From NCBI GenBank assembly GCA_905221605.1, contig CAJNDS010002135.1, forward strand, positions 1-64,000: a stretch of 64,000 nt of DNA, written 5' to 3'. Below are positions 32,116 through 41,837 of the stretch, piece after piece. The notes beneath the pieces were generated by a model, which searched no databases, was not told the DNA's origin, and saw only the letters and a list, made by a program, of their open reading frames with translations. This DNA comes from Symbiodinium natans (Eukaryota > Sar > Dinophyceae > Suessiales > Symbiodiniaceae). Both the position numbers and the translations under genes were made by a program. Position 1 is the stretch's first letter. The number at the start of each line of letters is the position of its first letter.

Positions 32116-32798
32116 AGCTGACAGCCCCTGAGAGGCACACGACCGGAAGTGCATCGGTGAGCTCTTCGATTTTGGGGCTCAAGCTCAGTGGAACCTCTGC
32201 ACGCAGCCTGTAACTGCATGGGCGCTATCTTTGGGTAAACATTTTGGGAGGTGATAAGGACCTAAGGCGGGATGACAACGCACCACTAGAACCACCCCGT
32301 GGCAAAGAATGGGCCCCAAAAGTCTGTGCTAGACAGACCCCTAGACTCGCACAAGAAGAATCCATCTCCCTGTCCCTGTCGGTTTTCCCGTCGCATCCCC
32401 CTACATTTTGCAAATCTGAATACTGGGGCCGCGGACGGTTCTGTTGCCACGGCGCTCACCTCAAGATATTGATGGAGACTGATGCCGATCTCTTTTGACC
32501 CAGCATCCGAAGCCAGCATGCTAATCTTCCACAAAGAGGGGGGGGGGAGGGTGGGGGCGAGGGGAGGCCTCTCTCTAAAGACAAAGACAAGTTTCTCCGA
32601 TTATCACTTGGGGTCGCCAGGCCCCAGGGCTTCGAATTGGCAGATAAATGAACGCCACTAAAAAAGCCCCTTTATGGTATGTCAAACCCCTTTCATGTCA
32701 CAACCTGGTTTTGTGCAGAGGCATGGGTGGCAGGGCCCCCATAGAATGAAATGGAGTCCAACACGACCAGAGACTCAGACTCTGGAATGGAGGAATCG

Positions 32799-32872
32799 AG
32801 CTAAACCCTAAACCCTAAACCCTAAACCCTAAACCCTATAAACCCTAAACCCTAAACTTACCCTATACCCTA
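32799..32872. repeat. Telomere-like CCCTAAA tract
   Basis: About nine copies of AAACCCT with two variants (ATAAACCCT, TTACCCTAT). Opposite strand to the tract at the start of the window. Confidence 0.9.
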
Positions 32873-32989
32873 AACCTGGGAGGTGCCTGCATCTTCATCT
32901 TCAGCTCCTTGAAGTGCCAAAGCCGCAGAATCCGCTGTGGCGTTTGATGCAGCCTGTGCCTGGCAGGTCAGCTGGCATTCCCTGAACAA

Positions 32990-33170
32990 GCCCAGAGAGC
33001 TTTCTGCCACCAGAAGACTGTGTCGCCGCATGCGGTGTGGTATTTAAGGATGTGAATCTGAAGATGACACATGTCCTCTGATAAGGCATCTACCTCTGCC
33101 ACATCCTTTCGCAGCTGGCGCCAGAGCCCCTGCAAGGCAGACCATTCCTGTTGCGCGTGAAAAGGTAGGA
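32990..33170 (-). CDS. Candidate helical exon, j-like
   Basis: A minus-strand frame at about 33160-33010 reads EWSALQGLWRQLRKDVAEV and then an acidic helix. GLW.QLRKDVAEV resembles module j ([13 protein letters not shown]). It may be part of a more diverged cassette at the 5' end of the giant gene. Boundaries not set. Confidence 0.4.
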
Positions 33171-33329
33171 CAAGCTAGGGAGGCTAGAGAAAGGCATCCG
33201 TTTCACCGCTTTGTTCAGGTGGTGTTGGCACATGCATCGGTGCGGAGCTTAGAAAAAATCACGAAGAAGCTCAGCTGTGGACTGTCAAGGCGATCCTTTT
33301 CTTGCCGACTAGAGCAGAGCGCATTGTCA

Positions 33330-33445
33330 CACCAACCGCTGCTGGTACAGTGCCAGTAGTGCCGCACTTTGTTCAAATGCAGCAGCTGCACGTCCATGCA
33401 GTGCCACAGCAGACTTGAATCTTGAAGAGATATGCACGTCTGGTG
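33330..33445 (-). CDS. Candidate helical exon, Ala-rich
   Basis: Minus-strand frame with ALHGRAAAAFEQSAALLALY before a stop, flanked by plausible splice text. Similar in pattern to a segment near 48.5 kb (HGAAFDALTERQHAMLLA). Supports further diverged cassette exons upstream of unit D. Confidence 0.35.
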
Positions 33446-33499
33446 CACCAAGCTAGCCAGGCACTTGCGTATCTTCCGAGCGGTCGAGCGTGCACAATT

Positions 33500-35160
33500 C
33501 ACAGCTGCAGATTGTCCTCTTGCTGTATGGAATCTGAGTGCCGACTGGCTCTACACTTGTTCCAAGTTCAAGACTGCTCACAAGAACCTATTTGACTGAC
33601 ATCAGCTGAAGAATGCTGAAGATAACAAGATTCTTAGGCACCCACATTCCCATCAGCCCGGACGTCTAAGGCATTTGGCACGTCAGGTCACTTCATAAAC
33701 TGCGAAGCCGAATCGATCCAAATGCCAGTATTGAAGCAGCGTCGCGCCCTTTTCAAAGGACACATAGCTTGCGAAACCAATGACTCGTACTGGCCATAAC
33801 ATAGAGAAAGCAACGACGCTGCGATATGAGGCATTCTAGACATGACTGAGCATGAGATTTCAGGCAGCTGTCTGTCCAAACCCTAAACGGGGAAAGCTGC
33901 GGCATCCAGCCGGTGCTGCTGAGCAGAGCCCTAGCAGCCAAGTGGCACAATGTTGCAAAAGCTACGCCTACGTTCCGGCTCAGCCTACCTGGGTTGGGAC
34001 CACACCTCCTGCGGAGATGCACTCCGGAATGCTAGCACATGAGATGGGAACGTGTAGTAATGTGTAGTGTAGTAATTCTTGGTTGGTTTGCTGCAGTGCC
34101 AAGGTGCTGAAGCAGGCACTGGCTCAGGGACAGCACCTCCGATTCTATGTCTCTCGCGGGAGCGATTGTGGAGTAGAGGCCGTAGTGCGAGTCCTTGCGC
34201 ATGCCCTTTCCTGATCTCGTTTAGCATCTGGAACAGCTCCCTTCAACTAGAACAAACAATTTCTCATGTGCAACGTCCTGACTATGGCCAATATGATGAC
34301 ACCTACAAGCATCAAGATGTCCCGCCAAGCCGATGTGCAAACTGCCCGATATCCATTACTATTCACAGGGGCAAAAGGTTCCAGTCCTTTTCTTACTGAG
34401 GACAAGCACCGGCCAAAACAAACTGCTCATTGGCAGGGCGCCAGGGCGGCAGGCCGAGGCACATGACAATTCCGATGTTGGGAGGGCGGGTGCGACACAC
34501 ATGACACACGTGGCCCAGGGTACCCCGTGTACTGGGTTCTACTGGCAGAAGCCACGCCTTGAAGGGGGACAAGATTTCCGCTGGCAGCAAGAGTTCTAGT
34601 CAACTTCCTTCCTCCCTCCGCAGATGCAAATGTCCTGCACTTTGTGCAGAGATGCAAGCAGCTGTCGGCCCTTGGGTCGCTGATAGTACTGAACAAATAG
34701 CACAGATAGTACCAGTACAGCTGCACCAACAAACACAAATGAAAGCACGGGCCACCCAAGCTCCAGGCCATGACCTGTGAAAGTCAAGCCTTGCAAGTGG
34801 TCCTCCCAAGCGGTCCTACCACCCGTGCTCTTGCATTGGTAGCTGGCTCAATGTGGAAACCAGCCCGAGGCCATCTCGCAAGGTAAATGCGGCATACATG
34901 CGGCCTTCTCACCCTCCGTCATTACGTTATTCACGTTGCCGCTGCTACTCTGGATGGAGGAAATCCTGCATCGCCTTACGGAGGCACACGTCAACTTCAC
35001 CCCATGTCTCAGCATTGCCTTAGATTAGATGGTCGAGTTCTACGACGTCTTCCATCCCCTCCGCAGGAAATAATTAGCAGCCAGTCTTGTATACAAATAG
35101 CTGCATGGGATGCTACGGAAGCATCTCAAGCAGATTCTGGAGGGCAGCACTGCTTGTGAG
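33500..35160. other. No supported gene
   Basis: Short open frames on both strands without recognisable domains. A weak minus-strand helical stretch (LLASLHKVQDICI) lies near 34640-34680. Otherwise read as intron or intergenic DNA. Confidence 0.4.
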
Positions 35161-35164
35161 CCTG

Positions 35165-35295
35165 TTGCAGAAAAGGTGGCCGTCGCCACATGAATTTGAG
35201 TGCTTCCTTGAAGCCATTTGGTTCTCCTTTTCCAAGCTCAAGGACAACTGCTCCAGCTCTTGCAGAGCGTCCCTGCTGCAGTTGGCACCCGTAAA
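35165..35295 (-). CDS. Candidate coiled-coil exon, d-like
   Basis: Minus-strand frame with CSRDALQELEQLSLSLEKEN, similar in pattern to module d (CRQELQQLL). It is the clearest coding hint between 33.5 and 40 kb on this strand and may belong to the 5' part of the giant gene. A second possible exon, Pro/Glu-rich, lies at 35560-35665. Confidence 0.4.
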
Positions 35296-35709
35296 CCCTG
35301 ATGAAGCAACACCGATGCCATGAAGCGAACAAGACGCATGACTTTAGGGACCCTAACGACGGAAGTCGTACGGGAAGGGCAGCAGGATTGCGAAGACTAC
35401 AGCCTCCGTCTGCGCGGCCTCGAGAGCCATTCAGCTGTCTCGAGTTCCCGACTGTGAAATGGACGTGACCGTCGACTCAGAAGGCCAAGCATCCTGTCAT
35501 AATTTAGAGCGAATCACAAGCAACTCACAGAGCAAGTCAGGAAAGTACACTGTGCACTGTTACGAGTTCACCCTCAGCACGGCCTTGCCACTCTTGGCCA
35601 GGCGATGCCGACGGCTTTCCGGATCAGGAACATCCGGAATTTCTGCGACCTCGGGCAGTGCAGAAGATTGTAGGATCTGCTCTGAGTTCACAACCTCCCA
35701 ATCACCAAG

Positions 35710-36090
35710 GAGCAGGGGCATACCCTAAACTTTGCTTCTGAAGCCCGGCAGCCCCCAATAAACCCGACAACCTCCAAAACCCCAAGCTCTGAGCCCGAAA
35801 CGCGCCGACCACTTTTAAACATGAAAGCCCGACCGGAAACTGCAAAAATCCTGTCAGCCCCAGCAGCCTAAAAGCCAAGAAGCTCAAACCGGCTCGACCG
35901 AAAGTCCGATTCAGGAAGGCCCGAAAGGCTCCACAAAGTCCGCAGAACCCAACAACCACAAGCCTAAAGTCCCTAAGATCCGAACCCCTACGCCCCAAAC
36001 CCCCAAACCCCCGGAAACCCCCAGCAACCCTTTGAAACGATCTCCAGGCACCCTAAACCCTCAACCCTAAACCCCAACACGGGCCCCAGC
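35710..36090. repeat. Degenerate telomere-like DNA (CCNNAAA words)
   Basis: Irregular runs of AACCCT, AAACCC, AAAGCCC and CCCGAAA-like words grading at 36050-36080 into clear ACCCTAAACCCTCAACCCTA text. Looks like decayed interstitial telomeric repeat. Confidence 0.6.
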
Positions 36091-36215
36091 CGGCGGAGAG
36101 TAGAACTTGAGGCCGGGTTGAAGGGTCAGTGGCTCGGACCTGAAGCCTGGACGCCGCTCCTGCCCAGCGAAGGCAGGAAAAAACAAAACGGCCTGTGCCA
36201 AATTTGTTGTGTTTT

Positions 36216-36227
36216 TATATATGCGTA

Positions 36228-36261
<34 letters not shown>

Positions 36262-36262
36262 A
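36216..36262. repeat. TA microsatellite
   Basis: TATATATGCGTATATATG followed by about 17 TA dinucleotides. Confidence 0.9.
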
Positions 36263-36324
36263 GCTCGCCCCCCCTCCCAAGATCCACCCTTCGAGTGCTC
36301 GTAGTCTTGACTTTCCTGACGTCT

Positions 36325-37075
36325 ACTGTCGGGTTAAGGTTTAAAGGTTTAGGGTTTTAAGATTTAGGCATTTAAACATAAGCCGACAATTGCACCTAAG
36401 CCCTTCACCTGTAAAACCCAATGGGGTTAAGGTTTAAAGGTTTAGGGTTTCAGATTCAGGCACTTTAACCTAAGCCCATAGAGTTTAAACCGCAAGGGTT
36501 TAAGGTTCAGGCATTTAAGATATGTATGAGTTGGTAGCTGAACCTTTGCTGGAAGGAGTTTTTGTCACACAACGCATTGCTTATAAGCAATAAGTTTGCT
36601 TATAACAGGGGCCAGGGGGGGCGGGGGGGTCAGGGGTGACCCCTGAACACCCCCCACACCCTGCCCCCTTGCTGCGCTCCTGTTTTTGTTTCAAGGCTTA
36701 CTTTCTTAAATAGTACCCTAGTGGTTAAGGTTGTAGGGCTTTCAAGGGCAGGGTTTAGCAATTAAGCCTCACCCCTTGACCTTTAAAAACTCTATAGGGT
36801 TAAGGTTGACAGTTTTGTAGGTTAAGATTTAGACATTCAAACCCAAGCGGGCAATTAAAGCTTAATTCCTAACTTTTAAGCCCTATAGAGCTAAGGGCTT
36901 AGGCATTTTACGCCTAAACCCATAGAGTAAGTTGTTTTAAGGGTCTGAAGGGCGCTGAAGGTACACACGCCCAGACCTTAGATTTTTACTAGTAAACCCT
37001 ATAGGGTTTAAAGGTGCAGGGTTTAAGGTTTGAGCATGACCTATAACATTAGAAGCTTATAGCCCTATGGGGCTT
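36325..37075. repeat. Degenerate GGTTTAGGGTT-type repeat region
   Basis: Recurring GGGTTAAGGTT, AAAGGTTTAGGGTTT, AAACCCTATAGGGTT and CATTTAAACC words on both strands (for example 36333, 36424, 36795, 36985-37030). Several form CCCTATAGGG palindromes. No coding evidence. Confidence 0.6.
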
Positions 37076-37439
37076 GAGGCTTCAGGTATGCCTATGTTTG
37101 TAGGGCTTGCACCCCGGGGGACGCGAGAATACTGTGAGCAAATGTCCTTTCACTACATCCTGGAATTCTCAAGATATAAACAAACCAACCGACATTGGAT
37201 AGAATTCAGGTGTTGCTTATCGGGAGATGATTGCCTGAGATATCTTAGCTATGGTATAGTTTTTAGGATAGTGTTCTGTTTTGCTTATTGGGGTGTGATG
37301 GCTTAAGATATGATAGCTACAGTGTTTAATATAATTAGAGGTCAGGTTTTGCTTACGGGGGGATGATGGGTTGAGATATGTTCGCGAAGTTATAATTTTT
37401 ATGGTTGATTGCTTAAGATACTGCAAGACCTCGAGGAGA

Positions 37440-38550
37440 TATATAGTTCTGGAAAAAATTGGTTTTTGGGGACAGTACAGCACATTATTGGTACCTGCAA
37501 GCAAAAAAAAGGGACAGTACAGCACTTCTGCAGTCTCAAGAGGCGAAAGTGCTGTACTGTCCCTATTTTTTGCTTGCAGGTACCAATAAAGTGCCGTACT
37601 GTCCCTAAAAAACCTAAAAAACCAATCTTTTGGGAACTACCGGGGGCTCCAGGGCTGGTAGTGCTGGAAAGATTGGTTTTTTAGGTTTTTTAGGGACAGT
37701 ACAGCACTTTATTGGTACCTGCAAGCAAAAAATAGGGACAGTACGGCACTTCTGCAGTCTGGAGAGGCGAAAGTGCTGTACTGTCCCTATTTTCTCGTCC
37801 CCAGGCAAGCAAAAAATAGGGACAGTACAGCACTTCTGCAATCTGAAGAAGCGAAAGTGCTGTACTGTCCCTATTTTTTGCTTGCAGGTACCAATAAAGT
37901 GCCGTACTGTCCCTAAAAAACCTAAAAAACCAATCTTTTGGGAACTACCGGGGGCTCCAGGGCTGGTAGTGCTGGAAAGATTGGTTTTTTAGGTTTTTTA
38001 GGGACAGTACAGCACTTTATTGGCACCTGCAAGCAAAAAATAGGGACAGTACGGCACTTCTGCAGTCTGGAGAGGCGAAGTGCTGTACTGTCCCTATTTT
38101 CTCGTCTCCAGGCAAGCAAAAAATAGGGACAGTACAGCACTTCTGCAGTCTCAAAAGGCGGAAGTGCTGTACTGTCCCTATTTTTTGCTTGCAGGTACCA
38201 ATAAAGTGCCGTACTGTCCCTAAAAAACCTAAAAAACCAATCTTTTGGGAACTATCGGGGGCTCCAGGGCTGGTAGTGCTGGAAAGATTGGTTTTTTAGG
38301 TTTTTTAGGGACAGTACAGCACTTTATTGGTACCTGCAAGCAAAAAAATAGGGACAGTACGGCACTTCTGCAGTCTGGAGAGGCGAAAGTGCTGTACTGT
38401 CCCTATTTTCTCGTCCCCAGGCAAGCAAAAAATAGGGACAGTACAGCACTTCTGCAGTCTGGAGAGGCGAAAGTGCTGTACTGTCCCTATTTTTTGCTTG
38501 CCAGGCAAGCCAAAAAATAGGGACAGTACAGCACTTCTGCGGTATGGACA
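37440..38550. repeat. Palindromic satellite, ~305-bp unit, GGGACAGTACAGCAC
   Basis: Tandem array in which each unit is itself a set of hairpins. The 89-bp core running from TAAAAAACCTAAAAAACCAA through GGGGGCTCCAGGGCTGG to its complementary arm occurs at 37609-37697, 37917-38005 and 38222-38310 (spacing 308 and 305). Between cores, GGGACAGTACAGCACTT and AAGTGCTGTACTGTCCC face each other across TGCAGTCTGGAGAGGCG, and TGCTTGCAGGTACCAATAAA pairs with its complement. Copies are very similar, so recent expansion is likely. All open frames here are repeat products. Confidence 0.95.
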
Positions 38551-38835
38551 GGCGAAAGTCATGTTTCCATTGCTTGGGTTTCAGGCAAGCCATATTCGCA
38601 TTTCGCAGACACAGAACGAAGTCGGTAACACCAGAAACGAACCACCAGATCCTGGTAGTCCATTTCTGGCATCTGCATGCACACATCGCTGTAAGAAAGA
38701 AGTATGAAACAATCGTTTTAACAGGAAAACCCTCGGTATTTGCAGCGTTTTCTGCATCTGCATGTATAAGAAAGAGTACATATATGGAGTGAGGAGATTC
38801 TGAACAGCCTTGGGGGTGGATCTTGGGGGGGGGGC

Positions 38836-38839
38836 GACC

Positions 38840-38871
<32 letters not shown>

Positions 38872-38885
38872 TGTGGCATATATAG
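38836..38885. repeat. TA microsatellite
   Basis: About 16 TA dinucleotides after a G-rich run (GGGGGGGGCG), followed by TACATATTG. Confidence 0.85.
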
Positions 38886-38889
38886 AGAG

Positions 38890-41837
38890 AGACAATTCTA
38901 GTTCAGAGCAGAACTGAAATTATAAGGACAATTATGATGATTCTTGTTACATACGTTTGAATCGCGCCCGGATTGGGAAGCAATGAACTGCTATTGCGAG
39001 TCGGTCGGAAGCACATCGGACCGATTCAGTTTGGGCCGTCAAGGCGCATCTTTCTCACCTTCCATCCCCTGTTGCATTATCCATCCCCTGTTGCATTACA
39101 TATTGGGATTAGAGGGCGCTTTGGTTTCTTCAACGAAAGTTCTGGGAGGCTTCCGAGCGCGTTTAGAAGAGGGTTGTTTGGGCTTAGGATGGTTTACGAC
39201 CCTGCCCGGGGGATTTCGCTTCATGATTTAGGGTTTCCACATGTGCCGAACTGATTTGGTAAGATTACGAGGGCCATGGGGGTACCCTTTGGGGGTCCTT
39301 ATTTTACGGGAATCCTACTACTTGGGATCTATGTTCGGTGTCCCCTATTTGTGCAACCCCCACATGAGCAGCCCCCTTCCTGAAGCTTGGGCTTGGTGTG
39401 AGAGGTCGACTCCGTCTTAGCCGCCGCCATCTTTGCGTCGAGCAGAAGCTGGCGCTTGCCTTCACCAGAGCAGCTTGGCATGTGTCGGCGCGGGGGGCTT
39501 TCCGAAGGTTAGGACGGCTAGGGGTCCCTTTCTGCGGTCCTTTCGAGGGGATTCTACGAGAATTAGGGAGTGCACCTTTTTGGAAAATTTCTGGGGCAGC
39601 TGTTGGAGAGCTCAGTCAAGCCGTTGCATTGACAAACTGCTGCCAGCCAAGTCACGGGGCGTAAGCAGCGTCGGGAGTTGATCTGCATCCTTCCAAGTCT
39701 CACAGCTCAGAGGGAGCATGCTGAACATAAACTTTCCGGACTCTTCAGGGTTCCGGGTACAAAAAAACGAACGCGCCGAGATGACCCAGAGGCTCCGAAG
39801 TTGAAATCACTCAACCCTGAACCCTCAACCCTAAACCCTTCAAAAATCGCCTCGGCCGCGATGTCTGGCACGGGAAGTGTTGCCTTGGCCATGGCTCTCG
39901 TGGCTTCGCTGCCAAGTGGTGTTCCGGGAGTCGCGGGACCAAAATAGCTGCGGCAAAAGGGCCCCCTGCCCCCTGAAAACCCTGAAAAAAAAGAAACGAA
40001 ACGTCTTATACGGCCTTAAGCAGCCGACCCCCCTGAAGCCCTAACCATCCCGAAGCCCCGTTTGAAAACCTCAAGAACCCTAAGCTCAAAAAATCCTAGC
40101 GGCCCCAAATCAGTCAGACCTGCTGGAAGCTCGAGGGCTCAGAGGGTTTAGGGGTGTTTTGCACTGAAAAAATTACGGAGTTGGGCAGCTCATATCGCCC
40201 CTTAATGGTTCCATCTCCCTACTTGCCTACAAAGAGCCGGAGCCCTGGCAGCGCGCCTTGTCGTTACCTTCCCAACCTGCACAAGTGATCCGTGAAAGTC
40301 CTTTAACGACCCTGCTGCATGCCTTCTTTGGGGTTTTAGCCCTTGAGAGACGGATTCGCCACGCGGAATCAGCAGGTAATCACCGTCAGATTCAAGATGG
40401 GCAACTCGAGGTAATTATGGGCCATTTGACTGGGCCTTCGTTCATCTCCAATGCCCGCAGTGCATTCGCATCGAGACCTGCGAGGACCTGCGAAAGACAC
40501 ACTGAGGATGCCTTCGCGTACCCGCGGCCAAGCCCGCACAAACTCGCCTCCTCCTCAGCAGCGGCCTGACCCAAACGGAGCCTCGGACGCAGGGCAGGTT
40601 CGGAGGGTAGGAAGCAAACGCTCCTGCAAGTTGCAGGCAGAGGGTGGCTGTCTGCAAGCTGCGACCGCTGCCACCTGGCCCGATGTCAAGACTTTCAGGC
40701 ACGATTCGAACTTGATCATGTGCGAGAATAGCATGAGATCCTTTAAAGCAACTCATGCAAAAGCACCTCCAGCCAAAGAATCGAATTAAGATTACAAAGA
40801 GACTCCTCAAGGTCCACCAGCATGCAATCGCACACCCCTGCCTGAGTTTTGCCAAGCCTTCAGAGGCGCGCCTCATGTAGTAGCACTTGCATGTTCAGGG
40901 TTTGAAACCGAAAACGGAAACGGAGAAGCATCGCAAGTCTCATCCCGGTGCTCCTCCAACATAATCACCATATGCAATCGTTTTGCATAGTTTTGCATAC
41001 TCTTGCTCAGCCCAGCACAAATACTTGCTCGCGGCTTCTGTCAGTGCTTTGGGAAGCGTCGGTCGCCTTGGTTGAAAGCAGTTCATGTCAGTTCATGTGG
41101 GCTTAGGTGCAAGGCGACCAAAGAGCATCTTCAAGAGGCGAGGCCATGCTGCGTGGCGGACAGGCGCGGAATAGCAATAGCAAAAGCATAGAAAGATCTT
41201 GCTTATTGCAGGGAGAGGTCGAATTCTCCTCCCACAACCGCAGCCAAGCTGCTTCAGCTTGGATGGGAGCCGGGCCTTGGTCAGCGTCCCGTGATATGCC
41301 GCGTCTCCCCCCACGGGCGACACAAGCGCTTCACACAAAAAGGGTTGGGTGAATTCATCGTGATGCTCCGAGCCGGCGAGCTCAGTAAGCTCAGCAAAAC
41401 GCTGCCTGAGGCAGAGACAAGCTTTCCAGACTTGCTTGGCGACAGAAGACTCGAGCCGATTCCGGCGGAAAGCCCGCCTGCACCAGACATCGCTACGAAG
41501 GCATGATACTCTCAGATACTCTCAACACCTCGTCAACACCGCATACATGATCATACATGATCATACATGGCTGCCTGCTGTGGAGCCAGGGCTGGCCGTA
41601 TTCCTTGGGAGCACCGCGACAGTCTGGGAGCACCGCGACAGTCTGGCGTGCTGCCCGCTTGCTGGGCTCTGTTTTGAACTGCGGCAACAACACAGAGAAC
41701 TCATAGCACAATGGCCAACTGAACATCAGACAAACCTGTGCTGATGTGCCATCTGCACCGCAGTGACAAATGGTCTGTACCACCACTGCATGTAACAGTA
41801 AAGCTTGTGCACAAAGTACCCCCACTCACTCACCCAG
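38890..41837. other. No supported gene; repeats and one weak exon
   Basis: Includes a telomere-like tract (39808-39840) and a GGGAATCCTACTA block near 39300 that is shared with the MITE-like element at 50.7 kb. The only coding hint is a minus-strand frame at 40392-40574 with LAGLDANALRALEMNEG, which could be a helical exon. No start, domain or splice context was established. Confidence 0.4.

Noticed and set aside
37217-38707. Open frames containing TVPIFCLQVP-type text
   Set aside because: Repeat with the palindromic satellite in both strands; not conserved as protein.
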